33,477 nucleotides of DNA, taken from contig NZ_CAJNAT010000050.1 in NCBI RefSeq assembly GCF_905220705.1, positions 1 to 33,477 on the forward strand. Direction: 5' to 3'. The notes under the pieces were generated by a model. It ran no database searches and was not told the DNA's origin. It saw nothing but the letters and a program-made list of their open reading frames with translations. Origin of the DNA: Paraburkholderia domus (lineage in GTDB: Bacteria; Pseudomonadota; Gammaproteobacteria; Burkholderiales; Burkholderiaceae). This document shows, piece by piece, positions 23,606 through 30,875 of this stretch. The position numbers and the translations under genes were made by a program. Numbering within the stretch: the stretch's first letter is position 1; each line of letters opens with the position of its first letter.

Positions 23606-23633
23606 ATCATAGCGCGAAGCACGCGACGGTCAT
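23606..23633 (-). promoter_or_regulatory. Possible promoter of the second IclR gene
   Basis: On the minus strand ATGACC (23633-23628) and TATGAT (23611-23606) are separated by 16 bp, about 55 nt upstream of the IclR ATG at 23553. Both boxes match the sigma-70 consensus only partially. Confidence 0.35.
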
Positions 23634-23731
23634 TTACATCGTTGCGCGCGGTGCTATCCTTTGGTGCGGTCCATCGCGCGAGGTCTCACTGCTGCGCTTT
23701 GGCGCCCGCCAGGTGTCCGGAGGCTACGCTC

Positions 23732-24019
23732 ATGTCCGAATCCGTCCAGATCCAGGTTGCCGACTCGCATCTTTATCCGGGTTGCTCGGTCCGTATTGAA
23801 CACCTGCCCGAGCCGGCCCGTGCGGCCGCGGCTATAGTCGAATTCGCGGACGGCTCCGGCGCGCATGCCACCTGCCATCGGCGGACTTTCGACGAACTCG
23901 AATTGACCGTTGATGGTTACGCTACGCAGAGGCGTCATCCCGTGGACGCCAGACATTGGCTTCTGCTCGCCGTCGACTCGACGCACAGCAGTTGGCGCGT
24001 GAAGCGACGATTACCTTAG
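23732..24019 (+). CDS. Conserved-looking hypothetical protein, 95 aa
   Basis: I do not recognise a characterised family. The protein starts MSESVQIQVADSHLYPG, is predicted mainly beta (alternating hydrophobic stretches such as AAAAIVEFADGSGAH and ELELTVDGYAT), and has a basic C-terminus (SSWRVKRRLP). There is no signal peptide or membrane segment. CGGAGG at 23718-23723 supports the ATG at 23732. It is divergent from the IclR gene and precedes the acid phosphatase by 115 nt. That gap holds only the short palindrome GCCGGAA-CC-TTCCGGC (24024-24039), which has no T-tract. Confidence 0.65.
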   Translation: MSESVQIQVADSHLYPGCSVRIEHLPEPARAAAAIVEFADGSGAHATCHRRTFDELELTVDGYATQRRHPVDARHWLLLAVDSTHSSWRVKRRLP

Positions 24020-24134
24020 TTGTGCCGGAACCTTCCGGCCACCTCGATTCTGAACCCGGTGCCGCGCGCACGCCGCCCCGAGCGGCAGCTGTTTGGCTGT
24101 GAAGCGCCCGTCACGCAAACTCCGTGAGATACCG

Positions 24135-25820
24135 ATGACAGACAACGACTCGACCCTGCCGCCGAACCCCGACGACGCCCCCGACGATCCCGAGCGCCGC
24201 CGTGTCCTGACCGGGATCGCGGCGGTCGGTATCGGACTCGCGTTGACCGGATGCAAGACCGAGCAAAGTACCGCGAGCGGTACAGCACCGCGCAGTGCCG
24301 CAGACTTGCGGCTCGACGCCGCGCTACACGACCAGGTCAAGCAGATCGTGGTGATCTACGCCGAGAACCGCAGTTTCGCGAACCTGTACGGCAACTTTCC
24401 CGGCGTCCAGCATCCGCTCGATGCGGTGAGCGCCGAGCGTTATCTGCAACTCGACCGCGACGGCAAGACACCCCTGCCGCGCCTGCCGGCAATCTGGGGC
24501 GGCCTCGTGCCGCAAGCGCAGGAGGTGGGCGGCAAGCGCTACATGATTGCCCAGAAGGACATCGGTAACCTCCGCAACGGCCCGTTCCATATCACTGATG
24601 CGCAAGGCGCGCCGTTGCCAAACGGCGTGATCACGCGCGATCTGGTGCATCGCTTCTATCAGAACCAGATGCAGATCAACGCAGGGCGCAACAATCAGTT
24701 CGCCGCATGGGGCGATTCCGGCGGCCTGGTGATGGGGCACTACCGCAATTCCGCCGACACGCTGCGTCTGTGGAATCTCGCGCAGCAATACACGCTGTGC
24801 GACAACTTCTTCATGGCGGCCTTCGGCGGTTCGTGGCTGAACCATATCTTCCTGATCTCGGCGCAGGCGCCGTTCTATCCGGACATCCACAACAGTCCGG
24901 CGAAGAAGATGGTGTCAGTCGTCGAGGGCGATGATCCGACCGGCACGCGGCTTAAACTGGCGGCCAGCTCGCCGACGTCCGCGCTCGACGGTCCGCCGAA
25001 ATTCGTCAACGACGGCGCGTTTACCGCCGACGGCTACGCCGTCAACACAATGGCGCCGCCCTACCAGCCGAGCAATGTGCGTCCGGCCGAAGGCGGCAAT
25101 CCTGCGTTCGCCGACCCGTCGAATCCGCGCGTGCTGCCGCCGCAAAACTTCGCGACGATCGGCGACCGGCTGACGGACAAGGGCGTCGACTGGGCGTGGT
25201 ACAGCGGCGCCTGGCAGTACGCGCTGGAGCATCAGGACACGGGCGCGGTGCCTGATTTCCAGTACCACCATCAGCCGTTCAACTACTTCACCAGTTACGC
25301 GCCGGGCACGGCCGCGCGGCACAAGTATCTGCGCGATGCGGGTCTCGGCGACGACGCGTCCACCAATCGTCTGATTGCCGATATCGACGCGGGGCGTTTG
25401 CCGGCGGTCACGTTCTACAAACCGCAGGGCGACCTGAACATGCACGCGGGGTATGCGGACGTCGCATCGGGGGATCGTCACATCGCGAACGTGATCGAGC
25501 ATATTCAGCGCGGCCCGCAGTGGGCCAATACGGTTGTGGTCGTCACGGTCGATGAGAACGGCGGCTGGTGGGATCCGGTCTCGCCACCGAAGGGCGACCG
25601 CTGGGGGCCAGGGTCGCGGATTCCCGCGTTAGTGGTTTCTCCGTTGGCGAAGAAGGGGTATGTCGATCACACGGTGTACGACACCAATTCGATTCTTCGC
25701 CTGATTAGCCGCGTGCATGGTTTGGCGCCGCTCGATGGGGTGGTCGCACGAGACCGGGCTTTTGCGCAGAACGGCTTGGCGCCGCTTGGCGATTTGACCG
25801 GCACGCTGGATCTGGCCTGA
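24135..25820 (+). CDS. Phosphoesterase family acid phosphatase (AcpA-like) with Tat/lipobox leader
   Basis: A 561-aa member of the alkaline-phosphatase-like phosphoesterase family that includes AcpA acid phosphatases and phospholipases C. The leader has a twin-arginine motif (RRRVL, residues 21-25), a hydrophobic stretch and a lipobox-like LTGC ending at C40, so a Tat-exported lipoprotein is suggested. The catalytic start is IVVIYAENRSFANLYGNFPG (71-90), where E77-N78 is the family metal/nucleophile-proximal motif. Later, FNYFTSY, GDLNMHAGYADV and VTVDENGGWWDPVSPP carry further metal-site residues. ATG 24135 fits the short acidic N-region before RR better than an in-frame start at 24093. It probably releases phosphate from organic phosphates in the periplasm. 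Confidence 0.85.
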   Translation: MTDNDSTLPPNPDDAPDDPERRRVLTGIAAVGIGLALTGCKTEQSTASGTAPRSAADLRLDAALHDQVKQIVVIYAENRSFANLYGNFPGVQHPLDAVSAERYLQLDRDGKTPLPRLPAIWGGLVPQAQEVGGKRYMIAQKDIGNLRNGPFHITDAQGAPLPNGVITRDLVHRFYQNQMQINAGRNNQFAAWGDSGGLVMGHYRNSADTLRLWNLAQQYTLCDNFFMAAFGGSWLNHIFLISAQAPFYPDIHNSPAKKMVSVVEGDDPTGTRLKLAASSPTSALDGPPKFVNDGAFTADGYAVNTMAPPYQPSNVRPAEGGNPAFADPSNPRVLPPQNFATIGDRLTDKGVDWAWYSGAWQYALEHQDTGAVPDFQYHHQPFNYFTSYAPGTAARHKYLRDAGLGDDASTNRLIADIDAGRLPAVTFYKPQGDLNMHAGYADVASGDRHIANVIEHIQRGPQWANTVVVVTVDENGGWWDPVSPPKGDRWGPGSRIPALVVSPLAKKGYVDHTVYDTNSILRLISRVHGLAPLDGVVARDRAFAQNGLAPLGDLTGTLDLA

Positions 25821-25861
25821 GCCGCTTGTCTATCGCGCGGGGGTGGGCGGCAGCGCGTCAG

Positions 25862-26536
25862 TCACTGCGCCACCCCGTGCAGCTTCGCAATCACCGAATC
25901 CGAAATTTCCTGCGCGGTCTTTTTGATCGTCTTTTTCTCATCGCCGCTCGCCATCACGAACTTGGCCGCGATCACATACGGATTGAGTTTGATCACCGCG
26001 CCGGGCTTCCCCTTGCTGTCGGCCTCTTCGACGGACTGATAGAGCGGCTGCAAATCAGCCGTCCCCAGGCTGTCGCACGACACCGCTACTTGAATATCGT
26101 TCTGACCTGCACCAAAACCGACCATCGCGCGTCTTAGACGATTGCCGTCATCGACACTCAGGAACACGCCGCGCACTTGCCAACCTGCAGCGGGTAATGG
26201 CTGAGCGGGCGCAATGCGCCGCGCATCGACGCCGCCTTTTTTCAGATCCGCAGTCAGCGCGTCCGCCATCTCGTTCACGATGTCCTTCGCGTGGTCCTCC
26301 GGATTCTTGTCCTTGCCTAACGGTCCCGGGCCGCTCGGCAGCAAACCGCGCAGGCCACGCAATCGTTGCCCCGGCCCACTGTCAGGTTTCACGTTGGCCA
26401 CGTCGAGTTCGAAGTCGGACACATAGACGATCGGCGCCGGCGCTGCGAAGGGGGCGCTGGCTGCCGCGGCACTGAGTGTCGATACCGCTCCGAGGCATCC
26501 CGCCAGCATCGTGAGTTGTAGAAATCGATGCAGCAT
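25862..26536 (-). CDS. DUF4410 domain-containing secreted protein
   Basis: A 224-aa protein with an N-terminal signal peptide (LTMLAGCLGAVSTLSAAAASA). The C-terminal part resembles DUF4410: VRGVFLSVDDGNRLRRAMVGFGAGQNDIQV is the family's characteristic VDDGNR...GFGAG segment. The MLAGCLG stretch could act as a lipobox (C14), making it an envelope lipoprotein; cleavage at the later AxA is the alternative. Its biochemical role is unknown. GGAGG about 7 nt upstream supports ATG 26536. It is convergent with the acid phosphatase (41 nt) and divergent from the next gene. Confidence 0.75.
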   Translation of the reverse strand: MLHRFLQLTMLAGCLGAVSTLSAAAASAPFAAPAPIVYVSDFELDVANVKPDSGPGQRLRGLRGLLPSGPGPLGKDKNPEDHAKDIVNEMADALTADLKKGGVDARRIAPAQPLPAAGWQVRGVFLSVDDGNRLRRAMVGFGAGQNDIQVAVSCDSLGTADLQPLYQSVEEADSKGKPGAVIKLNPYVIAAKFVMASGDEKKTIKKTAQEISDSVIAKLHGVAQ

Positions 26537-26698
26537 GGCGCGCCTCCGCGAATGTCTTACCGACGCGGCTATCGTACAGCCGCATGCGCTGCGCGTAAGT
26601 TTTTTTCGTGCCCGATCGTCATACCTTTTTTGCCTTGCATAACGCGCGTCGCGGCATAGACTGATAAAGCATTACTTCGCAATTTGTACGGAACTGCT

Positions 26699-27058
26699 AT
26701 GCGACTGACCATCCTCATCAACGGTTCCGATCCCACCGTCAGCCACGATTACGCTGTGTTATGGCTCGACACCGATGAACACCGGTGGTCGAGGGAAGCG
26801 CATCAAGGGATCGATCTGCCCCCGTGGGGCGAGTTACACGACGACAATGGCGTGACCACGCTCTGTGCGCCGAGCACGGATGCGCCGCTGTGCACGCTGC
26901 GCGGATTGCACGTTGATCGCAAGCAGCGCGTGAGCGCGGCGCAAGGTGCAGCAGCGTGGACTGCATTGCCCACGCGCGCGCAAACCAGCGGCTTCTGGCG
27001 GCTGCAAGCCGTCGACCGCCAGAACGTGCACGCCGAGCACAGCGTATTCGGTAATTAA
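26699..27058 (+). CDS. Hypothetical protein, 119 aa
   Basis: I do not recognise the family. The protein begins MRLTILINGSDPTVSHDYAV, has several tryptophans (VLWLDTDEHRW, PPWGEL, AAWTALP, GFWRLQAVD) and no signal peptide, and looks soluble and mixed alpha/beta. The frame is well placed between the divergent DUF4410 gene and a structured intergenic region ending in a strong terminator at 27228. No clear Shine-Dalgarno is visible (CGGAAC about 8 nt upstream), so the exact start is uncertain. Confidence 0.6.
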   Translation: MRLTILINGSDPTVSHDYAVLWLDTDEHRWSREAHQGIDLPPWGELHDDNGVTTLCAPSTDAPLCTLRGLHVDRKQRVSAAQGAAAWTALPTRAQTSGFWRLQAVDRQNVHAEHSVFGN

Positions 27059-27093
27059 GTTCGAACGCTTTTTCGCTGGTCGAAATTTTTACT

Positions 27094-27132
27094 CACACGA
27101 ACCGCGCCGCCGTGCGCGGGCGGATTCGTGTG
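27094..27132 (+). repeat. Long GC-rich hairpin downstream of the 119-aa gene
   Basis: CACACGAA (27094-27101) pairs exactly with TTCGTGTG (27125-27132). The inner bases continue the stem (CCGC with GCGG) with a bulged A and GC-rich mismatches. There is no T-tract on either side, so it is not a canonical terminator; it may stabilise the 3' end of the upstream mRNA. Confidence 0.5.
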
Positions 27133-27171
27133 CGCGCTTGTGACCCGCAACTCACCCCATACTCTGCATCG

Positions 27172-27257
27172 CGCGCGCTTAAGTCCGTCTTAAGTTTGCG
27201 TGCGTACAGTTGGAACTCCACGCATTAGGGTCGCTGCAAAGCGGCCCGTTTTTTTTT
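27172..27257 (+). ncRNA. Candidate small RNA or structured 3' UTR
   Basis: Three consecutive hairpins end in an intrinsic terminator. They are CTTAAG-tccgt-CTTAAG (27178-27194), TGCGT...ACGCA with an inner AGT/ACT pairing (27201-27224), and the terminator stem (27228-27247) plus nine Ts. A possible promoter, TTGTGA (27138-27143) and TACTCT (27160-27165) 16 bp apart, would start transcription near 27172, giving an RNA of about 85 nt. No protein-coding frame is convincing here. The alternative is a long 3' UTR of the gene ending at 27058. The start point is inferred. Confidence 0.35.
27228..27257 (+). terminator. Strong intrinsic terminator
   Basis: GGGTCGCT (27228-27235), GNRA-type loop GCAA, AGCGGCCC (27240-27247), an 8-bp stem with one G-U pair, followed by G and nine consecutive Ts (27249-27257). 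This is a textbook plus-strand terminator lying 170 nt after the nearest upstream stop codon. Confidence 0.88.
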
Positions 27258-27287
27258 GGTGTGGCGCTTTTTGCTTTGCGCCGTATG

Positions 27288-27314
27288 CTTCTTCCGCTTC
27301 TTCCGCTTCTTCCG
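27288..27314. repeat. Short tandem repeat, 3 x 9 bp
   Basis: Three exact copies of CTTCTTCCG, plus a partial fourth, form a polypyrimidine tract in the non-coding stretch between the terminator and the endonuclease gene. The remainder of 27258-27411 holds no gene I can support. Confidence 0.8.
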
Positions 27315-27411
27315 CTTGCACCCTTTTCATCGCCGTGGGCGCCGCGCAAAAATCGCTTCTTCCCCCTGCGTTTTCCTGCGTTCCACGTCGCTCGACACGG
27401 ACTCGCGACGC

Positions 27412-27417
27412 TATACT
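27412..27417 (+). promoter_or_regulatory. Possible -10 box of the endonuclease gene
   Basis: TATACT at 27412-27417, 30 nt upstream of the ATG at 27448. The -35 region is weak (CGACAC-like), so this is tentative. Confidence 0.3.
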
Positions 27418-27447
27418 TGCGCCCCCGATCCCTCGACTGACCGACAC

Positions 27448-28197
27448 ATGAAGAAGTGGTTTGCCTGTCTGTTATTCGCCGTTGCCGCTCACGCGAGCGC
27501 GGCGCCTTCCTGCACCCAGTTCACCCCGAATGCGCAATGGCCAATTCTGACCAATCAGAAGATGGCACCAAAAACGCGCATGCTTTGCTATAGCGATTTC
27601 GCGGTGCTGCATTCGGGTATCACGCATGGTCCGCTGTGGTCCGCCGAGCATCTGACGCGCGACCATATTGAAGCCGCCAAAGACATGGTCCGCACCAACA
27701 AATTCTTCGAAGACGCGCGTTTGCCCGACGGCGAAAGCGCAACGCTCGCGGACTATAAGCGCAGCGGCTTCGACCGTGGGCACATGAGCCCGGCAGGCAA
27801 TCGCTGGAATCAGGAAGCGATGGCACAATCGTTTTCGCTGGCCAACGTGGTGCCGCAGAACCGCGAAAACAATCAGCGTTTGTGGGCGCGGATAGAAACA
27901 TCCGTACGTAAGATCGCGATGTCTTACGACGACACCTACGTGATCACCGGGCCGATTTTCAGCGGCCAGCAATTGCAGACCATCGGACCGACGCACGTCT
28001 TCGTGCCGACGCAATTGTTCAAGGTGGTCTACGTGCCGTCCCGACAGATGGCGTTCGCGGTGGTGGTGGACAACGTGTCGACCAACCGCTACGACATCAG
28101 GACGATTCACGAACTCGAGGCGGCATCGGGCATCCGTTTTCCGGGTATTCCGGAGAATCTCAAAGATCAGCGACCGGGAGGACTGAAAGGTGTTTAA
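27448..28197 (+). CDS. Secreted DNA/RNA non-specific endonuclease (NUC family)
   Basis: A 249-aa nuclease of the beta-beta-alpha-metal (Serratia nuclease/NucA) family, which cuts DNA and RNA non-specifically with Mg. A Sec signal peptide (MKKWFACLLFAVAAHASA) precedes the mature protein. The catalytic motif FDRGHMSPAGNR (residues 108-119) contains the essential H112, and NVVPQNRENNQRLWARIE (133-150) supplies the metal-binding Asn and the conserved Glu. VITGPIFSG near residues 170-178 is also typical. Length is normal for a complete secreted enzyme. It overlaps the next gene by 8 nt (28190-28197), so the two are translated together. A role in nucleotide scavenging or competition is inferred. 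Confidence 0.9.
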   Translation: MKKWFACLLFAVAAHASAAPSCTQFTPNAQWPILTNQKMAPKTRMLCYSDFAVLHSGITHGPLWSAEHLTRDHIEAAKDMVRTNKFFEDARLPDGESATLADYKRSGFDRGHMSPAGNRWNQEAMAQSFSLANVVPQNRENNQRLWARIETSVRKIAMSYDDTYVITGPIFSGQQLQTIGPTHVFVPTQLFKVVYVPSRQMAFAVVVDNVSTNRYDIRTIHELEAASGIRFPGIPENLKDQRPGGLKGV

Positions 28198-28450
28198 ACC
28201 CTATTCGAACGACGACGACGTGCTCAACATCCAGGGCGATGCACTCACCGTCAGCAACGGTACGACGCGCGTGGTGCTGAACGGAACGCTGGAGCTGACT
28301 CAGGACCAGCGCGGGCTGAAAGCGGCGCTGGCGCTGAAGGAAGCGATCGATGCGGTGGTGGCTGCGTTGCAGGCGCAGACCAATTTGCCGGCGAAGGTGA
28401 AGGACGAACCGGATGCGAAGCCGGGTGTCGTGCAGAATCCGTTTCAATAA
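28190..28450 (+). CDS. Small acidic protein coupled to the endonuclease gene, unknown function
   Basis: An 86-aa protein starting at GTG 28190 (GGGAGGA at 28176-28182) and overlapping the nuclease stop codon by 8 nt (GTGTTTAA). It begins MFKPYSNDDDVLNIQGDALT, is beta-rich in the first half (VSNGTTRVVLNGTLELTQD) and helical in the second (LKAALALKEAIDAVVAALQAQ), with a polar C-terminus ending NPFQ. No signal peptide or membrane helix is seen, so it should be cytoplasmic. I do not recognise a named family. Tight coupling to a toxic nuclease makes an inhibitor role conceivable, but nothing in the sequence proves it. Confidence 0.65.
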   Translation: MFKPYSNDDDVLNIQGDALTVSNGTTRVVLNGTLELTQDQRGLKAALALKEAIDAVVAALQAQTNLPAKVKDEPDAKPGVVQNPFQ

Positions 28451-28593
28451 CGCGTTCACGGATTGCCGGCTCGGTTTGCCAATGTTGTTCGTGATTGGCG
28501 AACGCCAGAAGCGTCATGATTCCGACGACGCGTCGCACCCATGTTATGCGTCGGCGAATTCGCGCCCGGTTCATCGTGGGCCTCGTCTGAGTA

Positions 28594-29757
28594 TCAGCAA
28601 GGGCCCCAGAGGTATTCGGCCAGGCGAGCCAGCATAGCATCGCATCGGGTCAGTTGCTCAAGCGTAATAAATTCGTCCGGCTTGTGCCCTTGATCCATGC
28701 TTCCCGGCCCGCAGACCACGGTGGGAATGCCCGCCTGGTCGAACAGTCCGCCCTCGGTGCCGAAGGCCACCGTACCGAACTCGGTGGAACCGCTCAACAG
28801 TGCCAACAGACGTGCCGCTTCGCTGTCAGGCGAGGTGGCCAATCCCGGGTAGGCGGAGAGCGGCTGCAAGCGAATGTCAGTATCGGGCTGCACCGAGCGC
28901 ATCTTCGGCAGCAGCTCGGCCTCGGCGTAGGTCTGCAACTCATCCGCCACTTCGTGAGCGTGGAAGCCTGGCAAGGCGCGTACCTCGAAATCGAATTCGC
29001 ATTCAGCCGGCACGATGTTCAGCGCACGGCCGCCTTTGATCACACCGGTCTGCACCGTCGAGAACGGCGGATCGAAGCGCTGATCGTGATGTTCAGGCCG
29101 CGCCAACTGCGCGCCGATCTCTCCCAGCCGGCCGATCAGTCGCGCCGCGTATTCGATAGCGTTGACCCCATAGGGTGCGTAGGCCGAGTGGCAGGCGGCC
29201 CCTTTCACCTGGCAACGCATGGCCAGCTTGCCCTTGTGGCCCAGCACTGGTTTCAACTCGGTCGGTTCGCCGATCAGGCACAGGCGAGGCTTGTGCGGAC
29301 GCTTTTCCAGATCCGCCAACATCGGCCGCACACCCAGGCATCCCACTTCCTCGTCATAGGAGAAGGCAAGGTGTACCGGTAGCTTGAGCGTCCGCTTGAG
29401 AAAGTCTGGTACCGCCGCCAACACCGAGGCGATGAAGCCCTTCATGTCGGCCGTGCCGCGACCGTACAAGCGACCGTCTCTCTCGGTGAGACGGAACGGC
29501 TCCACCGTCCACGCCTGCCCATCCACCGGCACTACATCGGTATGGCCGGAAAGCACAACGCCACCTCGGTCACGGGGACCGATGGTGGCGAACAAGTTGG
29601 CCTTGGTGCGCTCCGGGTTGTAGAAAAGCTCGCTCTCCACGCCGAGGTCAGCCAGGTAATGCCGGATGAACGCGATCAGTTCCAGGTTGGAGTCCCGACT
29701 GACCGTGGCAAAACCGATCAGCCGTTCGAGCAACTCGCGGCTGGACATCTCACTCAT
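28594..29757 (-). CDS. Acetylornithine deacetylase-like M20 metallo-amidase (ArgE family)
   Basis: A 387-aa zinc-dependent M20 peptidase/deacylase. The metal site is visible as SGHTDVVPVDG (H72, D74), GRGTADMKGF (D104), FSYDEEVGCLG (E136-E137), the GEPTEL region near 163-168, and the C-terminal histidine in GSMDQGHKPDE. The length equals that of ArgE, which hydrolyses N-acetylornithine. As the last gene of an operon with a flavin monooxygenase and a Rid protein, however, it more likely hydrolyses another N-acyl or amide intermediate. ATG 29757 overlaps the DUF1028 stop by 8 nt (29750-29757); MSSRELL at 29748 is an alternative start. An in-frame extension to 29874 is an arginine-rich read through the neighbouring gene. 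Confidence 0.88.
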   Translation of the reverse strand: MSEMSSRELLERLIGFATVSRDSNLELIAFIRHYLADLGVESELFYNPERTKANLFATIGPRDRGGVVLSGHTDVVPVDGQAWTVEPFRLTERDGRLYGRGTADMKGFIASVLAAVPDFLKRTLKLPVHLAFSYDEEVGCLGVRPMLADLEKRPHKPRLCLIGEPTELKPVLGHKGKLAMRCQVKGAACHSAYAPYGVNAIEYAARLIGRLGEIGAQLARPEHHDQRFDPPFSTVQTGVIKGGRALNIVPAECEFDFEVRALPGFHAHEVADELQTYAEAELLPKMRSVQPDTDIRLQPLSAYPGLATSPDSEAARLLALLSGSTEFGTVAFGTEGGLFDQAGIPTVVCGPGSMDQGHKPDEFITLEQLTRCDAMLARLAEYLWGPC

Positions 29758-30427
29758 TGCCCGGCACCCCGTAGCTGGGCGCCGCGGTCGGATCCAACGC
29801 CCGAACCAGGTAGTCTTGCATCTGCGGCCGATAGGCTTGCCAGAGCGCGTCCAACTGGCCGATTTGGTCTTCATCCGCCCAGTCGACTCGCAGATCGACG
29901 ATCGGCCAGGTCACGTCGCCCACTACCTTGAGCGCCGCCGAATGCACGGGCCCCGCTTCACCACCGGCCCTCATCGCAGCATGCATTGCCGCCAGTAAGC
30001 GCTCGGCAAGCATCCCGGGCGCATTCTCGAACGCCTGAACCATCGCTTCGATGACCTGGACACCAGCCAGCAAGTTGCCAGCGGCTACGCACTGCTTACC
30101 GGCCACGGCGTTGTGCACGCCCAGCGCTTCTTTACCGCTGAAGAACGCGGTACGGCCCTGGCCGTCGATGATCGTCACCTGTCGATACTGGCTCCAACCG
30201 TTGGCGCTGAGCGCCCGGTCCAGAGCTGCCGCCGGCTCGATCTGCTGGCTTTCGAGGAGGTCGAGGATCTGTGGACCGAGAGCAGGCAACGTGACGTTCT
30301 GCGTCGCCACCGCACCCACACCCGTACGTACCCAGGGGCATCGAGCACCCACCGCGATACTGGAAGAGCTGATGGCAATCCCAAGCTGCCCGGTTTCCGG
30401 GCAACGTCCAACGATAGAGAATGTCAT
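29750..30427 (-). CDS. DUF1028 domain-containing protein
   Basis: A 225-aa protein of the DUF1028 family. The conserved N-terminus MTFSIVGRCPETGQLGIAISSSSIAVGARCPWVR is typical, as are VGAVATQNVTLPALG, FSGKEALGVHNAVAGKQCVAAGN and the C-terminal DLRVDWADEDQIGQLDALW. The family is thought to have an Ntn-hydrolase-like fold; no function is firmly established, but its genes often neighbour Rid-protein and amidase genes. AAGGA 7 nt upstream fixes the ATG at 30427, 10 nt after the Rid gene stop. A hydrolytic role on a nitrogenous intermediate is inferred. Confidence 0.85.
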   Translation of the reverse strand: MTFSIVGRCPETGQLGIAISSSSIAVGARCPWVRTGVGAVATQNVTLPALGPQILDLLESQQIEPAAALDRALSANGWSQYRQVTIIDGQGRTAFFSGKEALGVHNAVAGKQCVAAGNLLAGVQVIEAMVQAFENAPGMLAERLLAAMHAAMRAGGEAGPVHSAALKVVGDVTWPIVDLRVDWADEDQIGQLDALWQAYRPQMQDYLVRALDPTAAPSYGVPGNE

Positions 30428-30437
30428 GTCCTGATCC

Positions 30438-30875
30438 TTAGGCCTGAGCCGGCTTCCAGTCATCCGGGATCACCGCGATCACATCGATCTCCATCAGCCA
30501 CTGCGGCTGCCCCAGCGCGCTCACAACCAGACCGGTGGAAATCGGAAACACGCCCTTGAGCCACTTGCCGACCTCCTGGTACACCGGCTCGCGATAGCGC
30601 GGGTCGATCAGGTAGGTTGTGGTCTTGACGATGTGGGACAAATCACTGCCCGCCTCTTCCAGCAGCTGCTTGACGTTCTTCATCGCCTGCCCGGCCTGGG
30701 CGCCCGGGTCGCCGAGCCCGACCAGCCGGCCGTCGAAATCGGTGCCCACCTGACCGCGCACATAGACGGTGTTGCCGGCGCGCACGGCCTGACAAAGATC
30801 GTTATCCAGTGACTGGTTCGGGTAGGTATCCTTGGTGTTGAACATGCGGATGCGGGTGTGTGTAGGCTGGCTCAT
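30438..30875 (-). CDS. Rid family (RidA/YjgF/UK114) protein lacking the canonical arginine
   Basis: A 145-aa Rid-superfamily protein, which as a trimer normally hydrolyses reactive enamine/imine intermediates. Family features include VRAGNTVYVRGQVGTD, GQAMKNVKQLLEEAGSDLSHIVKTTTYLID and the C-terminal MEIDVIAVIPDDW. In E. coli RidA the catalytic arginine lies in V-A-R-L-P; here the aligned segment is VVSALGQPQW, with alanine at position 120. It therefore probably belongs to a Rid subfamily without classic imine-deaminase activity. The start codon overlaps the monooxygenase stop (TAATG), so the two are coupled. Confidence 0.87.
   Translation of the reverse strand: MSQPTHTRIRMFNTKDTYPNQSLDNDLCQAVRAGNTVYVRGQVGTDFDGRLVGLGDPGAQAGQAMKNVKQLLEEAGSDLSHIVKTTTYLIDPRYREPVYQEVGKWLKGVFPISTGLVVSALGQPQWLMEIDVIAVIPDDWKPAQA

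Noticed and set aside
24024..24039. Palindrome GCCGGAA-CC-TTCCGGC taken as a terminator
   Set aside because: The loop is only 2 nt and there is no T-tract on either strand; a function cannot be supported.
27190..27447. Minus-strand frame encoding a Glu/Ala repeat (EEAEEAEEA)
   Set aside because: This is a translation of the CTTCTTCCG tandem repeat and spans the strong plus-strand terminator; no start signal is seen.
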